Shown here piece after piece: positions 1 to 9,895 of a DNA stretch of 39,576 nt. Origin of the DNA: Lentinula raphanica (taxonomy: Eukaryota > Basidiomycota > Agaricomycetes > Agaricales > Omphalotaceae); the NCBI GenBank assembly GCA_027919835.1, contig JANVFP010000064.1:1-39576 (forward strand). The letters run 5' to 3'. The notes beneath the pieces were generated by a model. It saw only the letters and a program-made list of their open reading frames with translations, was not told the origin of the DNA and did not search any database. Within the stretch, counting starts at the first letter, position 1. Each line of letters starts with the position of its first letter. The translations under genes and the position numbers were made by a program.

Positions 1-326
1 GGTCTACCATAACGTCTGGTACCCCGTTGCTTTCCGAGCCTAAAAACCCTTATCCGAGCGGAAGCCGTTCAAAACAAACCCCTTAGTCCAGATCTTACGA
101 CTGGTATATCCGTGTCACTTCGTTCTGCTGACCAGTATTGCTGATCTAAAAGATCTTACAAGACTGCGTTCGACTCGAGATATAAGATAGTGCGGAATCT
201 CTGACAACGCCCCACACCTCGCTATAAATACAATTTGATTGACGAATCCGTGAAGTCGTACTCTGTGTTCGTGCTAAGTGACCTGTCATAAGGCATTATA
301 CTAAGAACCGACTTTATACCTCGTTA
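1..326 (+). mobile_element. 3' portion of a family-C Gypsy LTR (solo LTR or end of a full element)
   Basis: These bases align without gaps to 19774-20099, the last 326 bp of the LTR in front of Gypsy C, with only a few substitutions near 45-75. Both copies end at the same place (...CTCGTTA). In the other copy a primer-binding-site-like sequence follows, whereas here the sequence switches straight into the 3' coding end of Gypsy A. That shared end fixes the LTR boundary and shows that a C-family element inserted into A. Whether this is a solo LTR or the 3' LTR of a full element cannot be seen because the window starts inside it. The end TTA instead of the usual CA is odd. Confidence 0.85.
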
Positions 327-3300
327 GCGCAATCCTTCAGTGCCGAGTAAGAGAGCCATTGATCCTCACTAGGGGCCTGTGCGACCCAGCGGACGAGGAA
401 TTGCCATCCACGGCCACGTCGGCGCGAGTCAAGAATCCGGTCCACTTCGTATTCAATCTGGCCATCCACGATGGCAGACGGAGGAGTACCGCATTCTCGG
501 GAGGGGAAGAGGGCAGCATCGTTGGCTACGAAGCGTTTCAGGTGTTCAACATGATAAGAGGGAAACACACGGGAATGAGAAGGCAAATCAAGTGTGTAGA
601 AACTGGATTCGGGATGAGCCTGTGAGATGGTGTAAGGACCGTCGAAATGAGGGAAGAACTTGGCGGCGCGGAATTCCCCAGACTTCTTGTAAGAATCGCG
701 ACGATGCCAAGTAGTGAGCCAAACTTTGTCCCTGACCTCGAAAATCTCACAAGGACCACGGTGCTTGTCTGCGTGGTAAGCTTGGACGACTTTTGCAAGT
801 GTGAGGGCATCGCGGGCAGCGAGCTCGATAGTGCGAAAAGATTCTAGGAGATCAGCGGCGTCCTGAGCCGAAGTGGACAGGTCAGAAGAGGCCAGGTCAG
901 CGGAGATCAGGGGTGGAAATACGCGAGGGGAACGACCGTGACGAAGCTGGAACATGGAAAGGCCAGTGGATGCATTGAGGGAGTTCATGATGTCGAACCG
1001 GACCTTGGGCAGCGCACGGGACCAGCCTTTTTGGTTGCGTTCGACGTAAACATTGGTTTATAGTCTCGTTAGAGCGCTCACTAGAGCCGTCGGTCTCGGG
1101 ATGGTATGCTGAGGACATAGCCAATCTGACACCAGAAAGCTTAGCAAACGACTGCCAAAATTTGGAAACGAACAACTTATCTCTATCACTCACGATCTCC
1201 AACGGGAGACCGTTGTCGCAATACCAAGTGTCAAAAAAAACACGAGCAAATTGCTCCGCGGTGATATCAAGACGGGATGGGACGATCTTCAAATCAGAAC
1301 CGAGACGGTCAGTCATGGTAATGATACAATTAAAGCCTTCATCCTCCGGCAAGGGACCAATGAAGTCGATTGCTACGCTGTTCCCTCGAGCATCAGGGAC
1401 AGGAAGAGGATGTAGAGGACCTTTCGAGGTTTTACTGGTCCGATCTTTGTTGCGTTGGCATGGTTCACAAGCGGGAATGTACTTCTTATAAAGATGAGTG
1501 CGCATAGACGGCCAGTAGAAGGAGTCGGCGAGCAAGGAGTATGTTTTGTCAGCACCAAAATGACCACAAGTGTCATGCGCGAGGTGAAAGAGATCCTCTC
1601 GAATCGAGCCTGAGTTGGGGACATACAGTCGACCATGAACGTACCAGAGCCCTTTGGAACGGGAGATGCCTGGAACCAAGGAACCACCGTGGACAATCTT
1701 GTGTATGAAATTGTCCTTGTCGTACCCGGACTTGATCTGGGGAAGTAGAGAAGCATCGGCAGCGAGGCTGAGGACAGAGGCGCAGAGAAAGGGATTTGAT
1801 TTCCAAGCAGAGACGTCAATTTCGTCGTCGTCATCGGCGGCGAGGGCCGACTGTACAGTTACAGGAGGGGTTTGGTTTTCAGGGTCTGAAGGAAGAGCCC
1901 CACAGCGTATGCGACTGAGCGCGTCTGCAGCGGGATTATCCTCTCCCTTGATGTATGCAATCTCTAATTCGAACTGACTCAGCTGTTCTTGCCAACGAAG
2001 CTGACGACGACTTAGCTCTTTTTGCGTGGAGAAGTTCTCCAGCATACGATGATCGGTGAGGACATGAACCTTCATGCCAATGCAGTCCGCCCTCCACTTC
2101 CGCAAACACCGGACGATAGCGAGAAGCTCCTTCTCGTGCACCGGATAATTGAGCTCGGCTTTCGAGAATTGAGCAGAATCAAAGGAGACGGGACGCGCTG
2201 TATCGAGAGTTTCGCCCCACATCAAAATGCCGCCAGACCTATAGTCACTAGCGTCAGTGATGAGGAACAACTTGTTGTTACCTGGGTTATCGTGATCAAT
2301 AGTCGTGAGCACGCTGCGAGAGACAACGAGCTCCTTGATCGCCTGAAAGGCAACGTCGTGTTCGTGAGTCCAACCAGGGAAACGACGATTGTATTCTTTT
2401 CGAGTGAGAGGTGTAAGAGCCGCAGTGTATTCGGCCAGGTTATGAAGGTAGCCTGCGATGAAACGAACCATGCCCAGAAACGTGCGCACTTCGGAAGCGG
2501 ATGTGGGAGTGGGGTAGTTGAGGATGGCTTCGCATTTGACTTCTTGAGCGGAGATACCTTGAGCGGAGATGTGATGTCCAAGAAATTCCAGCTCGGTCTG
2601 GAAGAAAAGACACTTCTTTGCGTTGCAGAAAAGCTTGTTGCGACGTAACGCTTCGAGAATCAGACGAACATGGCGATGGTGTTCCTCGATGGAACTCGAC
2701 CAAATGATAATGTCGTCCAGATACACATGGCAAAACCGGCCGATGTATGGACGAAGAGCTTGAGTGACCCGTCGTTGCTGTATTGCAGTAGCGTTGCGAA
2801 GGCCCTGAGGCATCACCATCCACTCATACATACCTAACGGTGTTTGAACAGCCACCAAGGGAACGGAAGCCGGATCCATATGAGTCTGGAAAAAAGAATC
2901 AGTCATGTCCATCTTACCGAAGATTTTGCCTTTTCCGCAGTCTGCAAGAATAGTGTCAATTCGAGGAAGAGGGTGTCTGTCAGGAACCGTGTTAGCGTTG
3001 AGTTTGCGGAAGTCATTCACCCAGCGAGGTAGAGCAGTCGGATCCGCCTTTGGAATCAGGAAGGCGGGAGAACAAGATGACGAAGATGAAGGGCGGATGC
3101 GACCCACGTCCAAATGCTTCTGGATGAGTATCGCCCAAGCCTCTTTGAATTTGCGCGGCGAGGCGTATCCACGAGTCTGGAGCGTGACATTAGCGGCCTT
3201 AAGTTGAACTTTGCAAGTAATGTCAGTAGGCAATTCGTCAATATGCGGAATATCACCGAAGACATCAGAGAACTCATCCTTCAACTCTTGAGAAAGCTTA

Positions 3301-4321
3301 TCGCGCGCAGCAATGAGTTCCAGCTGCTCAATACGTGCTTTAACTGCAGCGACGACATTGAAGGGAGCGACTGGATCTGACCGGAAATGCTCAGGATGAG
3401 AACAAACAAAATCCTTGAATTCAGTAAACAAAAGTTTCTTGAATGACAAGATCTCTTCGAGTCGAGAATGTTCTTGTTCTCGACGGTCAGAAGGGGGAGA
3501 CAGAGGTGGAGGAGGAGGTGACACAAAAGGAGGAGCGGGATGTAATAAGTCAAAGGAGGAATCTCTGGGAGACAGCGAACGAAGCGAGTAATCTAGAACA
3601 AGAGAGTTATGTGACAAAAACGGAAGACCGAGGATCATAGGGTGACACAAGGAAGGTAATATCAGTGCGCGAACCGTACGTGAACGCCACCAATCAGAGG
3701 GATCGCATAAGGAGATTTTACAATAATGAGAAGCAGTGAAGACCTGAGGCTGGCCATCCGACATCGCAAGGGTCATGGCCCGAGGGGTGTGTAAGCGGCG
3801 AGACTTCAAGCCTAGAGAAGAAACCATTTTAGCATCAATCAATACGAACGGACAACCGCTGTCGATGAGCAAATCAGCAGTGCAGGCTCTCGATTCCGAA
3901 GAACCGAGCAACCGCGCGCGCCAAAGGAGATGGGGTTCGAAGAAGGGCGTGTCAGAACTTACTTGGTCAGTGCCAACATCCGCTACCTCTCCCACAGGAG
4001 TTTTCTGTTCGGTAGGCGATATCGAGGCAACCGGCGCAGACACGGACGAAGACGAAGATGAAGAGACCGGGATAGCTGTACCCTGCTCGTCACTGCGACA
4101 ACGCTTTTCGGGCGGCGCCGACTCAGAAACCGAGCGTTGGTGCGCAGGCTCAACGGTGGCACAGGTAGGAGAAATCGATGAGGACGAGGGCTGCTCATCT
4201 TCACTGTCGGAGAGGACAATGTCCGTTTCAACGAAGTCGGACCAACGACCACGACGAGGCACGACCGCAGCCAACGATTTGGCACACGGCGCAGATGAAC
4301 CAGAGGAGGTGGAAGAGCACG
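327..4321 (-). pseudogene. Gypsy A pol: protease, reverse transcriptase, RNase H, integrase, chromodomain (broken)
   Basis: Reads right to left as the pol part of a fused Gag-Pol. Recognisable in order: retropepsin LIDSGC, reverse transcriptase with the YLDD catalytic motif, RNase H (LITDASD, TDHR), integrase with an HHCC zinc-binding start and a DDE core (AIDFIG, VSDRD, SSERSNE), and a chromodomain ending at the left LTR. The frame is open from the MITE edge at 4321 to about 1046. There an 8-bp deletion (GTTCTACG of copy B is missing, between short TACG repeats) shifts the end of the integrase out of frame; the rest of the integrase and the chromodomain continue in another frame to 327. The MITE separates pol from gag. 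Unlike copy B, the codon that is a stop there is CGA here. The reverse transcriptase looks intact, the element as a whole does not. Confidence 0.9.
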
Positions 4322-4610
4322 CAGCTGAGGCTGTAACTTCTATGCATAACATATGGGCAAGTCCCTGAAGCCCGTTTTGCATAACAGCGGGGCAGTTGCC
4401 CACCACTCAATAAGCCTCACTATAGCTCACTATAGCAGTGGATGTAATGCATAACAACTTGGGCAACATGTTATGCATAACATATAGGCAAGAACATTTT
4501 TCAATATTTTTGAAAAAAAGAATTAATTGTATCTTTTGAAATATCCATTTTTGGAAAAAACTGACACCCCCTATAGGGGGTCTTTTTTTAAGGTCTATCA
4601 ATATATCCTC

Positions 4611-4684
4611 AACCCCTAACCCCTAACCCAACCCCTAACCACCCTAACCCCTAACCAAACCCCTAACCCTAACCCCCTAACCCT
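4611..4684 (+). repeat. Degenerate telomere-like (CCCTAA)n tract
   Basis: A run of irregular CCCTAA, CCCCTAA and ACCCCTAACC units, the C-rich form of the TTAGGG repeat used by most fungi. Units vary in length and the tract lies inside the MITE-like element, with transposon sequence on both sides, so it is interstitial and not a chromosome end. Confidence 0.75.
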
Positions 4685-4700
4685 TATTGGCTCATGTTTG

Positions 4701-4773
4701 GCACTGAATCAGACCCCTCCCTAATGTTGGGGTTAGCATAGCTAACCCCAACGGGAGGGGCCTGATTCAGTGC
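4701..4773. repeat. 73-bp hairpin (near-perfect palindrome) inside the MITE
   Basis: The left arm GCACTGAATCAG...GGGGTTAGC and the right arm GCTAACCCC...CTGATTCAGTGC are reverse complements, with an ATA loop at about 4738-4740 and one or two mismatches. The inner stem contains GGTTAGC, resembling the adjacent telomere-like tract. It could be a smaller foldback nested in the MITE or a structural part of it. Confidence 0.8.
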
Positions 4774-4889
4774 TTAATCCCAGTTTAAATATTAATTTAT
4801 TGACTGAGTGGATTAGTGCCCCGCTGTTATGCAAAACGGGCCTCAGGGACTTGCCCACTTGTTATGCATAAAACCTACAGCTACAGGTG

Positions 4890-6064
4890 GAGCACGAAGA
4901 AGAGGATGCCTGGGAAAGGCGGTGATCATGGTAAGAACGTAAAGGTTTCTCGTGGTACAGGGTCGAGTCAGGAATCACCGCCGACACAGGGTAAGACCCA
5001 TACGGATTTACCGCTGCCGTCGTTGCAGTGGGAACGTGATGAGATGTGTGAATAGAAGGCAGTGAATCATAGGCGGAGATGTCATCAAGAACAGGGAGAG
5101 CCGGATGGGTAGACACAGAAGAAACTGCAGGCGTCTCGGGGAAGGCTTTGAGAAGAGCGTTGTAAGTGATCGCGCAGCCCTTTGCTCGATGAATCTCGAT
5201 AGCTTTATTCATCATCTGAGCGGTAGGTGGGCGATATGGAACTTCCAATCGAATGCCAGGGCAAGCAGGGTCGGTAGAACGATGTCCAGCCCAGCCCGTT
5301 CTGCACCGATAACAAGCCTCGATGAGATCTAGAAGACGTTTATCGCTTTCCGATAAACGACCTGCGAAATTAGGATTCTTCGAAGTCTTTGACTTCTGAA
5401 CTAACGCGTTGATTTCCTCGACTGAGATAGGATTTGTGTTCAGGCGAGAGGATTGTCGGTTTGACAAAGACGAAGAAGAGTTGTACGATGAGGAGCCTGA
5501 GAGTGGAACGTTGGAGGAAGTGTTTGCAGGTTTCAGATGTCGCCATCGTGACCTGGTCTCGAAATCTACGACGCTGGTTATCCACTGGTCAAGATCGGTA
5601 GAGGGAGTGATTTCGAGCTTCTCGTAGACAAGATCTTCGCGAAAGGCGCGAATCAACCCATCAGACAACAGCGCGAGAAGCTGCTTGTTATCATAGAAGT
5701 AGTTGGTTCCCTGGAGTTCGCAGTTGAGCGATTGGACCTCGCCGGCGTAGTCTGCAAATGCGCCAGAATCGGTGGTTTTCATCCTCGACTTGGAACAGAG
5801 AAGAGCTACATCACTGGGCCAGGTCGCACCTAAGAAACGGCTGCGAAGGATGGTATCGAATTCCGCATCTGACAAGGTGTCGTGTTTGCTCTTGTGCATC
5901 CGGAACCACATATGATCTTCTTTGAAATCTCTCCATGCCTTACGCCAGAGATCACAAACCTCAGATTGGCCTGTGACCTTGTTCTGTTTGGCATAGTCTT
6001 CGATGGAGTCACGGAGATCGGTGTAATCGAAGATATCGAACAAGACCTTCTGTTTGCAGCTGAT
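4890..6064 (-). pseudogene. Gypsy A gag, main part
   Basis: Minus-strand frame in register with pol. It encodes a Gag-like region with many charged and aromatic residues (capsid-like stretch, about 5500-6060), then a serine/asparagine-rich linker (5430-5520), then a cysteine/histidine cluster (C-x2-C ... H ... C, around 5250-5310) that resembles a zinc knuckle but does not match the strict CX2CX4HX4C spacing. The upstream part of gag lies beyond the foldback element, at 9158 and above. Downstream the frame runs into the MITE at 4889. Copy B contains only the part from 5491 downwards. Confidence 0.75.
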
Positions 6065-7540
6065 ACTGTAAAACTTTTGTAAAAAGTACCGATAAGTTAT
6101 CGGGTACCTATTGCAAATAGTTGTGATAACCCGGAGGGGGTCCCGGAAATGGCCCCGGGGGGTGGTCATGCCTGTCACCACCTGTCACATATAGCTTATA
6201 TTTACTGTTTTGGGTAATTAATAATCATCCAGATATTAAATAAGCAGTACATTTTCAAAAAAACCCGAAAATTCATAAAAATTCATAAAAAACCTAAAAT
6301 GGCCTGATTAGGTCAGATCAGGATATGTAAGCAAATGACCTCATATGATAAAAAATGATGTAGGGCCAATGTAGGTACTAAAAATAGCCCAAAAAATCAC
6401 TAAAAATGCAAAAAATATTTAGGGATGGTATAGAGCCTATTGCAGGCCCAGGCACATCAAAATTACCAAAAAAGGTAAAAATTGATCATGATTTCATCTT
6501 GTAGTAAAAAATCTGAAAAAAATCCTAAAAATAGTCAAAAAATTCAGGGGTGCCTTGTTGGCCCTGAAAATGCAAAATAAAAAAAAATACGCAACAAGTG
6601 TAAAAATTTTTATCACTCCAAATCATTCTAAATCCACTATACAGTCAGTATATATGATGTATATGCTATATTTAGCATCCTAGTACCTTTATTGGGCTAA
6701 AAATAGAACTTGATCTCATCTGATAGCAAAAAATCTGAAAAAATCATTAAAAATACTCAAAAAATTCAGGGGTGCCTTATTGGCCCTGAAAATGCAAAAT
6801 AAAAAAATTTACACGACACAATTGAAAAACAACATCACTCCAAATCATACCAAATCCACTACACAGTCAGTATATATTATGTATATACTATTTTAGCACC
6901 TCTAGTACCTTCAATCACTCAGTATAGCTTATATCACTCGAGAATCATATCAGACTGACACCATTCAGTAAATATAATGTACATGATATTTTTAGCACAC
7001 CTAGTACCCTTGATAACTCAGAACAATTTATATTACTCAATATGTTCAGTACACTTAACACTTATCAAACCTCACACATGAAAACTCATAACAGTACTTA
7101 TATGTATTATACTTAACACAGTTGACAATGAAAATACTCAAAACAGTATTATCAGTCACTATACTTAACACACTTAACAGTCAAAAAGTCGGAACAATGT
7201 TACTTTATATACATAACACACTCATTGTTATACTATAACACACTTAATAACGAGTTTTGGGCGCTTATGGGCGCTTATTTGGTGTTTTTGAGTCGAAATT
7301 CATTAATAGCACACTCAATAATTTTTGTGTGGGCTCTATATTGTGTAAGGATGTTGTTTATATCATACTACACTTGATACAACTCGGAGAACTCAGAATT
7401 ACAGCTTTTGGGACTGGCTATATTGTGATCTTTTGTGATATAACAGTGTTTTATGTAAATGTCAATGCATACACCCATGTTATGAAGTCAAACTGCTACT
7501 GGGTCATGAGAAGAGTCATCCTACAACCTATTCTATGCTA
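6065..7540 (+). repeat. Left inverted arm of the foldback element
   Basis: Reverse complement of 7705-9155. Within the arm a module starting TTCAGGGGTGCCTT and ending near CTAGTACCTT occurs at 6543 and again at 6765 (period about 222 bp), with a third degenerate copy of its end near 6960-7010. The arm is therefore built partly from tandem copies. Confidence 0.8.
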
Positions 7541-7704
7541 ACCCTATGTGATACAGCAAAGAGATCTGTAATGGGGGTCATTGAATATGACATCTATTGT
7601 TATATGTAAGTGTAGACATCTATAGTGTACATGAAACATGTACATGTATATCACAGAGTCCAATAGTCATAGTGAGTATCTGAACCATGTCCAGAGACTT
7701 CTAA
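7541..7704. other. Unique centre of the foldback element
   Basis: About 164 bp not shared between the arms. It contains a short palindromic run (ATGAAACATGTACATGTAT, near 7630-7650) and no open frame of note. I see no gene here. Confidence 0.6.
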
Positions 7705-9155
7705 TAGACTGTAGGAGTGATTCCCTCATGAACCACCATCAGTATACTTGCATTACATGGACATATGCATTGACATTTATATAAAACACTGTTATATTTC
7801 AAAAGATCACAATATAGCCAACCCCACAGGTTGAATTTTCGAGTTCTCTGAATTGTATCTAGAAGAATATGATATAGACAACATCCTGACACAGTATAGC
7901 GGCCAGACAAACATTATTGAGTGTGCTATAATGATTTTTGACTCAAAAACACCAAATAAGCGCCCATAAGCGCCCAAAACTCGTTGTTATAAGTGTGTTA
8001 TAGTATAACAATGAGTGTTATGTATATAAAGTAACATTGTTCCGACTTTTTGACTGTTAAGTGTGTTAAGTATAGTGACTGACAACACTGTTTTAAGTAT
8101 TTTCATTGTCAACTGTGTTAAGTATAATACATATAAGTACTGTTATGAGTTTTCATGTGTGAGGTTTTATAAGTGTTAAGTGTACTGAACATATTGAGTA
8201 ATATAAATTGTTCTGAGTTATCAAGGGTACTAGGTGTGCTAAAAATATCATGTACAATATATTTACTCCCCAAATCATTCAGTTTGGTATGATTCTTGAG
8301 TGATATAAGTGATTGAAGGTACTAGGGGTGCTATAAATAGTATATACATGATATTGTGTAGTGGATTTGGTATGATTTGGAGTGATGTTGTTTTTCAATT
8401 GTGTCATGTAAATTTTTTTATTTTGCATTTTCAGGGCCAATAAGGCACCCCTGAATTTTTTGAGTATTTTTAATGATTTTTTCAGATTTTTTGCTATCAG
8501 ATGAGATCAAGTTCTATTTTTAGCCCAATAAAGGTACTAGGATGCTAAATATAGCATATACATCATATATACTGACTGTATAGTGGATTTAGAATGATTT
8601 GGAGTGATGAAAATTTTTACACTTGTTGCGTATTTTTTTTTATTTTGCATTTTCAGGGCCAACAAGGCACCCCTGAATTTTTTGACTATTTTTAGGATTT
8701 TTTTCAGATTTTTTGCTACAAGATGAAATCATGATCAATTTTTACCTTTTTTGGTAATTTTGATGTGCCTGGGCCTGCAATAGGCTCTATACCATCCCTA
8801 AATATTTTTTGCATTTTTAGTGATTTTTTGGGCTATTTTTAGTACCTACATTGGCCCTACATCATTTTTTATCATATGAGGTCATTTGCTTACATATCCT
8901 GATCTGACCTAATCAGGCCATTTTAGGTTTTTTATGAATTTTTATGAATTTTTGGGTTTTTTTGAAAATGTACTGCTTATTTAATATCTGGATGATTATT
9001 AATTACCCAAAACAGTAAATATAAGCCATATGTGACAGGTGGTGACAGGCATGACCACCCCCCGGGGCCATTTCCGGGACCCCCTCCGGGTTATCACAAC
9101 TATTTGCAATAGGTACCCGATAACTTATCAGTGTTTTTTACAAAAGCTTTACTGT
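7705..9155 (-). repeat. Right inverted arm of the foldback element
   Basis: Reverse complement of 6065-7540, including the same tandem module. Differences are single-base changes and short indels, for example in the terminal 30 bp (CACTG versus GTACC next to GATAAG). Confidence 0.8.
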
Positions 9156-9157
9156 AT

Positions 9158-9559
9158 CCTGTGCTGTTTGACAAGCGGGCTAGTGGTTTTGTTGTTGCCA
9201 TAGTCTATGCGACCATTTACACTAAGGCATGAAGTCATGATTAACTCTTCATCAGAGTCAGAGTCGGGGTCAAGGTCGGAGTTGTGAGGGGAATCGGGAT
9301 CGGGAGAAGAAGGGGACTTGTGCGCCGAATTAGATTCGTTAGGCAAGGAATCCGACTCGTCTTCTACGATGGGTTCGAGAGCGTTTGGATTCTCAGACGA
9401 GGAGTCTAAGGATGACGACGAAGATGATGACGAGGGATCAGAGGGTAAGGATCCTGGGGTAACACTGTTAAGAGATCGAGTGCGAGGAGCCAGGGTTCTA
9501 TAATTGATCACTTGGTTAGCCAAGGTCGAAAGGGGTATGAACAGTGATGACAGCGTCAA
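9158..9559 (-). pseudogene. Gypsy A gag, N-terminal part
   Basis: An open minus-strand frame, rich in serine, proline, aspartate and glutamate, that runs into the foldback element and continues in frame with gag on its far side when the element and one AT are taken out. The low-complexity acidic N-terminus is of the kind often found ahead of the capsid in fungal Gypsy Gag proteins. The true start is unclear: the first in-frame ATG is well inside (near 9234), while the frame stays open upstream of 9559. Copy B lacks this part. Confidence 0.6.
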
Positions 9560-9892
9560 TATGATGTAAAGGGAACAAGAAAGAGTGCGTTCAGAAGAAC
9601 CACCCTGTGATCAAGAACGGTGAAGAACTTGTAACGTGAAGAGTGCGAGGGTACCACTCCGTGATCGTGATGAGCACTTTCTCCTACAACAGGCAGAAGG
9701 TGAAACAAGGTTTTTGTGCTACAGGCGAGGCCTTGTAGGACACAGTGAGCCCAAAAAGGGATGGAACAATGAACCCAAGAAGGGCGAGACAGTGACAAGG
9801 AAGTTAGATGCAACTCGTCGGTGAAGAAGTCACCAGCGATGGAAAGGTATGACTATATGCGCAAAAAAATGTAGCGAATTTAAAGATACAAG
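9560..9892 (-). other. Probable leader or LTR-derived sequence of Gypsy A
   Basis: Non-coding stretch upstream (on the minus strand) of A's gag, ending at the head-to-head junction with B. I could not match it to the LTR-like sequence at the 3' end of B (14680-14870) and found no certain primer-binding site. It may be 5' untranslated leader, part of the LTR, or unrelated DNA. Confidence 0.35.
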
Positions 9893-9895
9893 TCA

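Larger units (their letters stand above)
4322..4889. mobile_element. 568-bp MITE-like DNA transposon inserted in Gypsy A
   Basis: Absent from the matching site of copy B (around 10489), so the insertion is directly visible. It is flanked by a 7-bp direct repeat GAGCACG (4315-4321 and 4890-4896), present once in B. The ends are inverted repeats of about 70 bp: they begin CAGCTG and CACCTG, share TATGCATAAC, then a GGGCAAGTCCCTGA block, and end at GCGGGGCA. There is no coding capacity. Inside lie further copies of the TATGCATAAC motif, telomere-like repeats and a long hairpin. The insertion adds 575 bp, so it both interrupts and frameshifts the Gag-Pol frame. The superfamily is not known; a 7-bp duplication and ends starting CA are shared with the KDZ element to the right. 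Confidence 0.85.
6065..9155. mobile_element. 3.09-kb foldback element with about 1.45-kb inverted arms
   Basis: The left arm (6065 to about 7540) and right arm (about 7705-9155) are reverse complements over nearly their whole length, with scattered substitutions and small indels, around a ~164-bp unique centre. The ends read ACTGTAAAAC and, on the other strand, ACAGTAAAGC. Both are flanked by AT, and keeping one AT joins the two halves of Gypsy A gag in frame, which supports a 2-bp target duplication. The DNA is very AT-rich and no convincing protein is encoded, so it is probably a non-autonomous transposon. The tips contain GATAAGTTATCGGGTACC and GC-rich palindromic blocks. The superfamily was not identified. 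Confidence 0.8.
327..9892 (-). mobile_element. Gypsy A: Ty3/Gypsy chromovirus with nested insertions
   Basis: A minus-strand LTR retrotransposon. Read from 9892 down to 327 it has a leader, gag, protease, reverse transcriptase, RNase H, integrase and a C-terminal chromodomain. It is interrupted by a foldback element (6065-9155), a MITE-like element (4322-4889) and, at 326/327, a family-C LTR. Its 3' end, with the last part of the chromodomain and the 3' LTR, should continue left of the window. From 327 to 5491 it is nearly identical to the reverse complement of Gypsy B (9893-14484). The 5' LTR was not identified; the element meets B head-to-head at about 9892. Confidence 0.85.

Noticed and set aside
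2022..2648. Plus-strand open frame of about 208 residues (and its twin on the minus strand at 12161-12760)
   Set aside because: Antisense shadow of the reverse transcriptase/RNase H of Gypsy A and B; both shadows exist only because the copies are nearly identical.
4611..4684. A true telomere or chromosome end
   Set aside because: The tract is short and irregular, and is enclosed by transposon sequence with matching target duplications on both sides.
6063..9157. TA target duplication (Tc1/mariner type) for the foldback element
   Set aside because: Keeping one TA leaves gag out of frame, whereas keeping one AT restores it. TA is not fully excluded if gag already had a shift.
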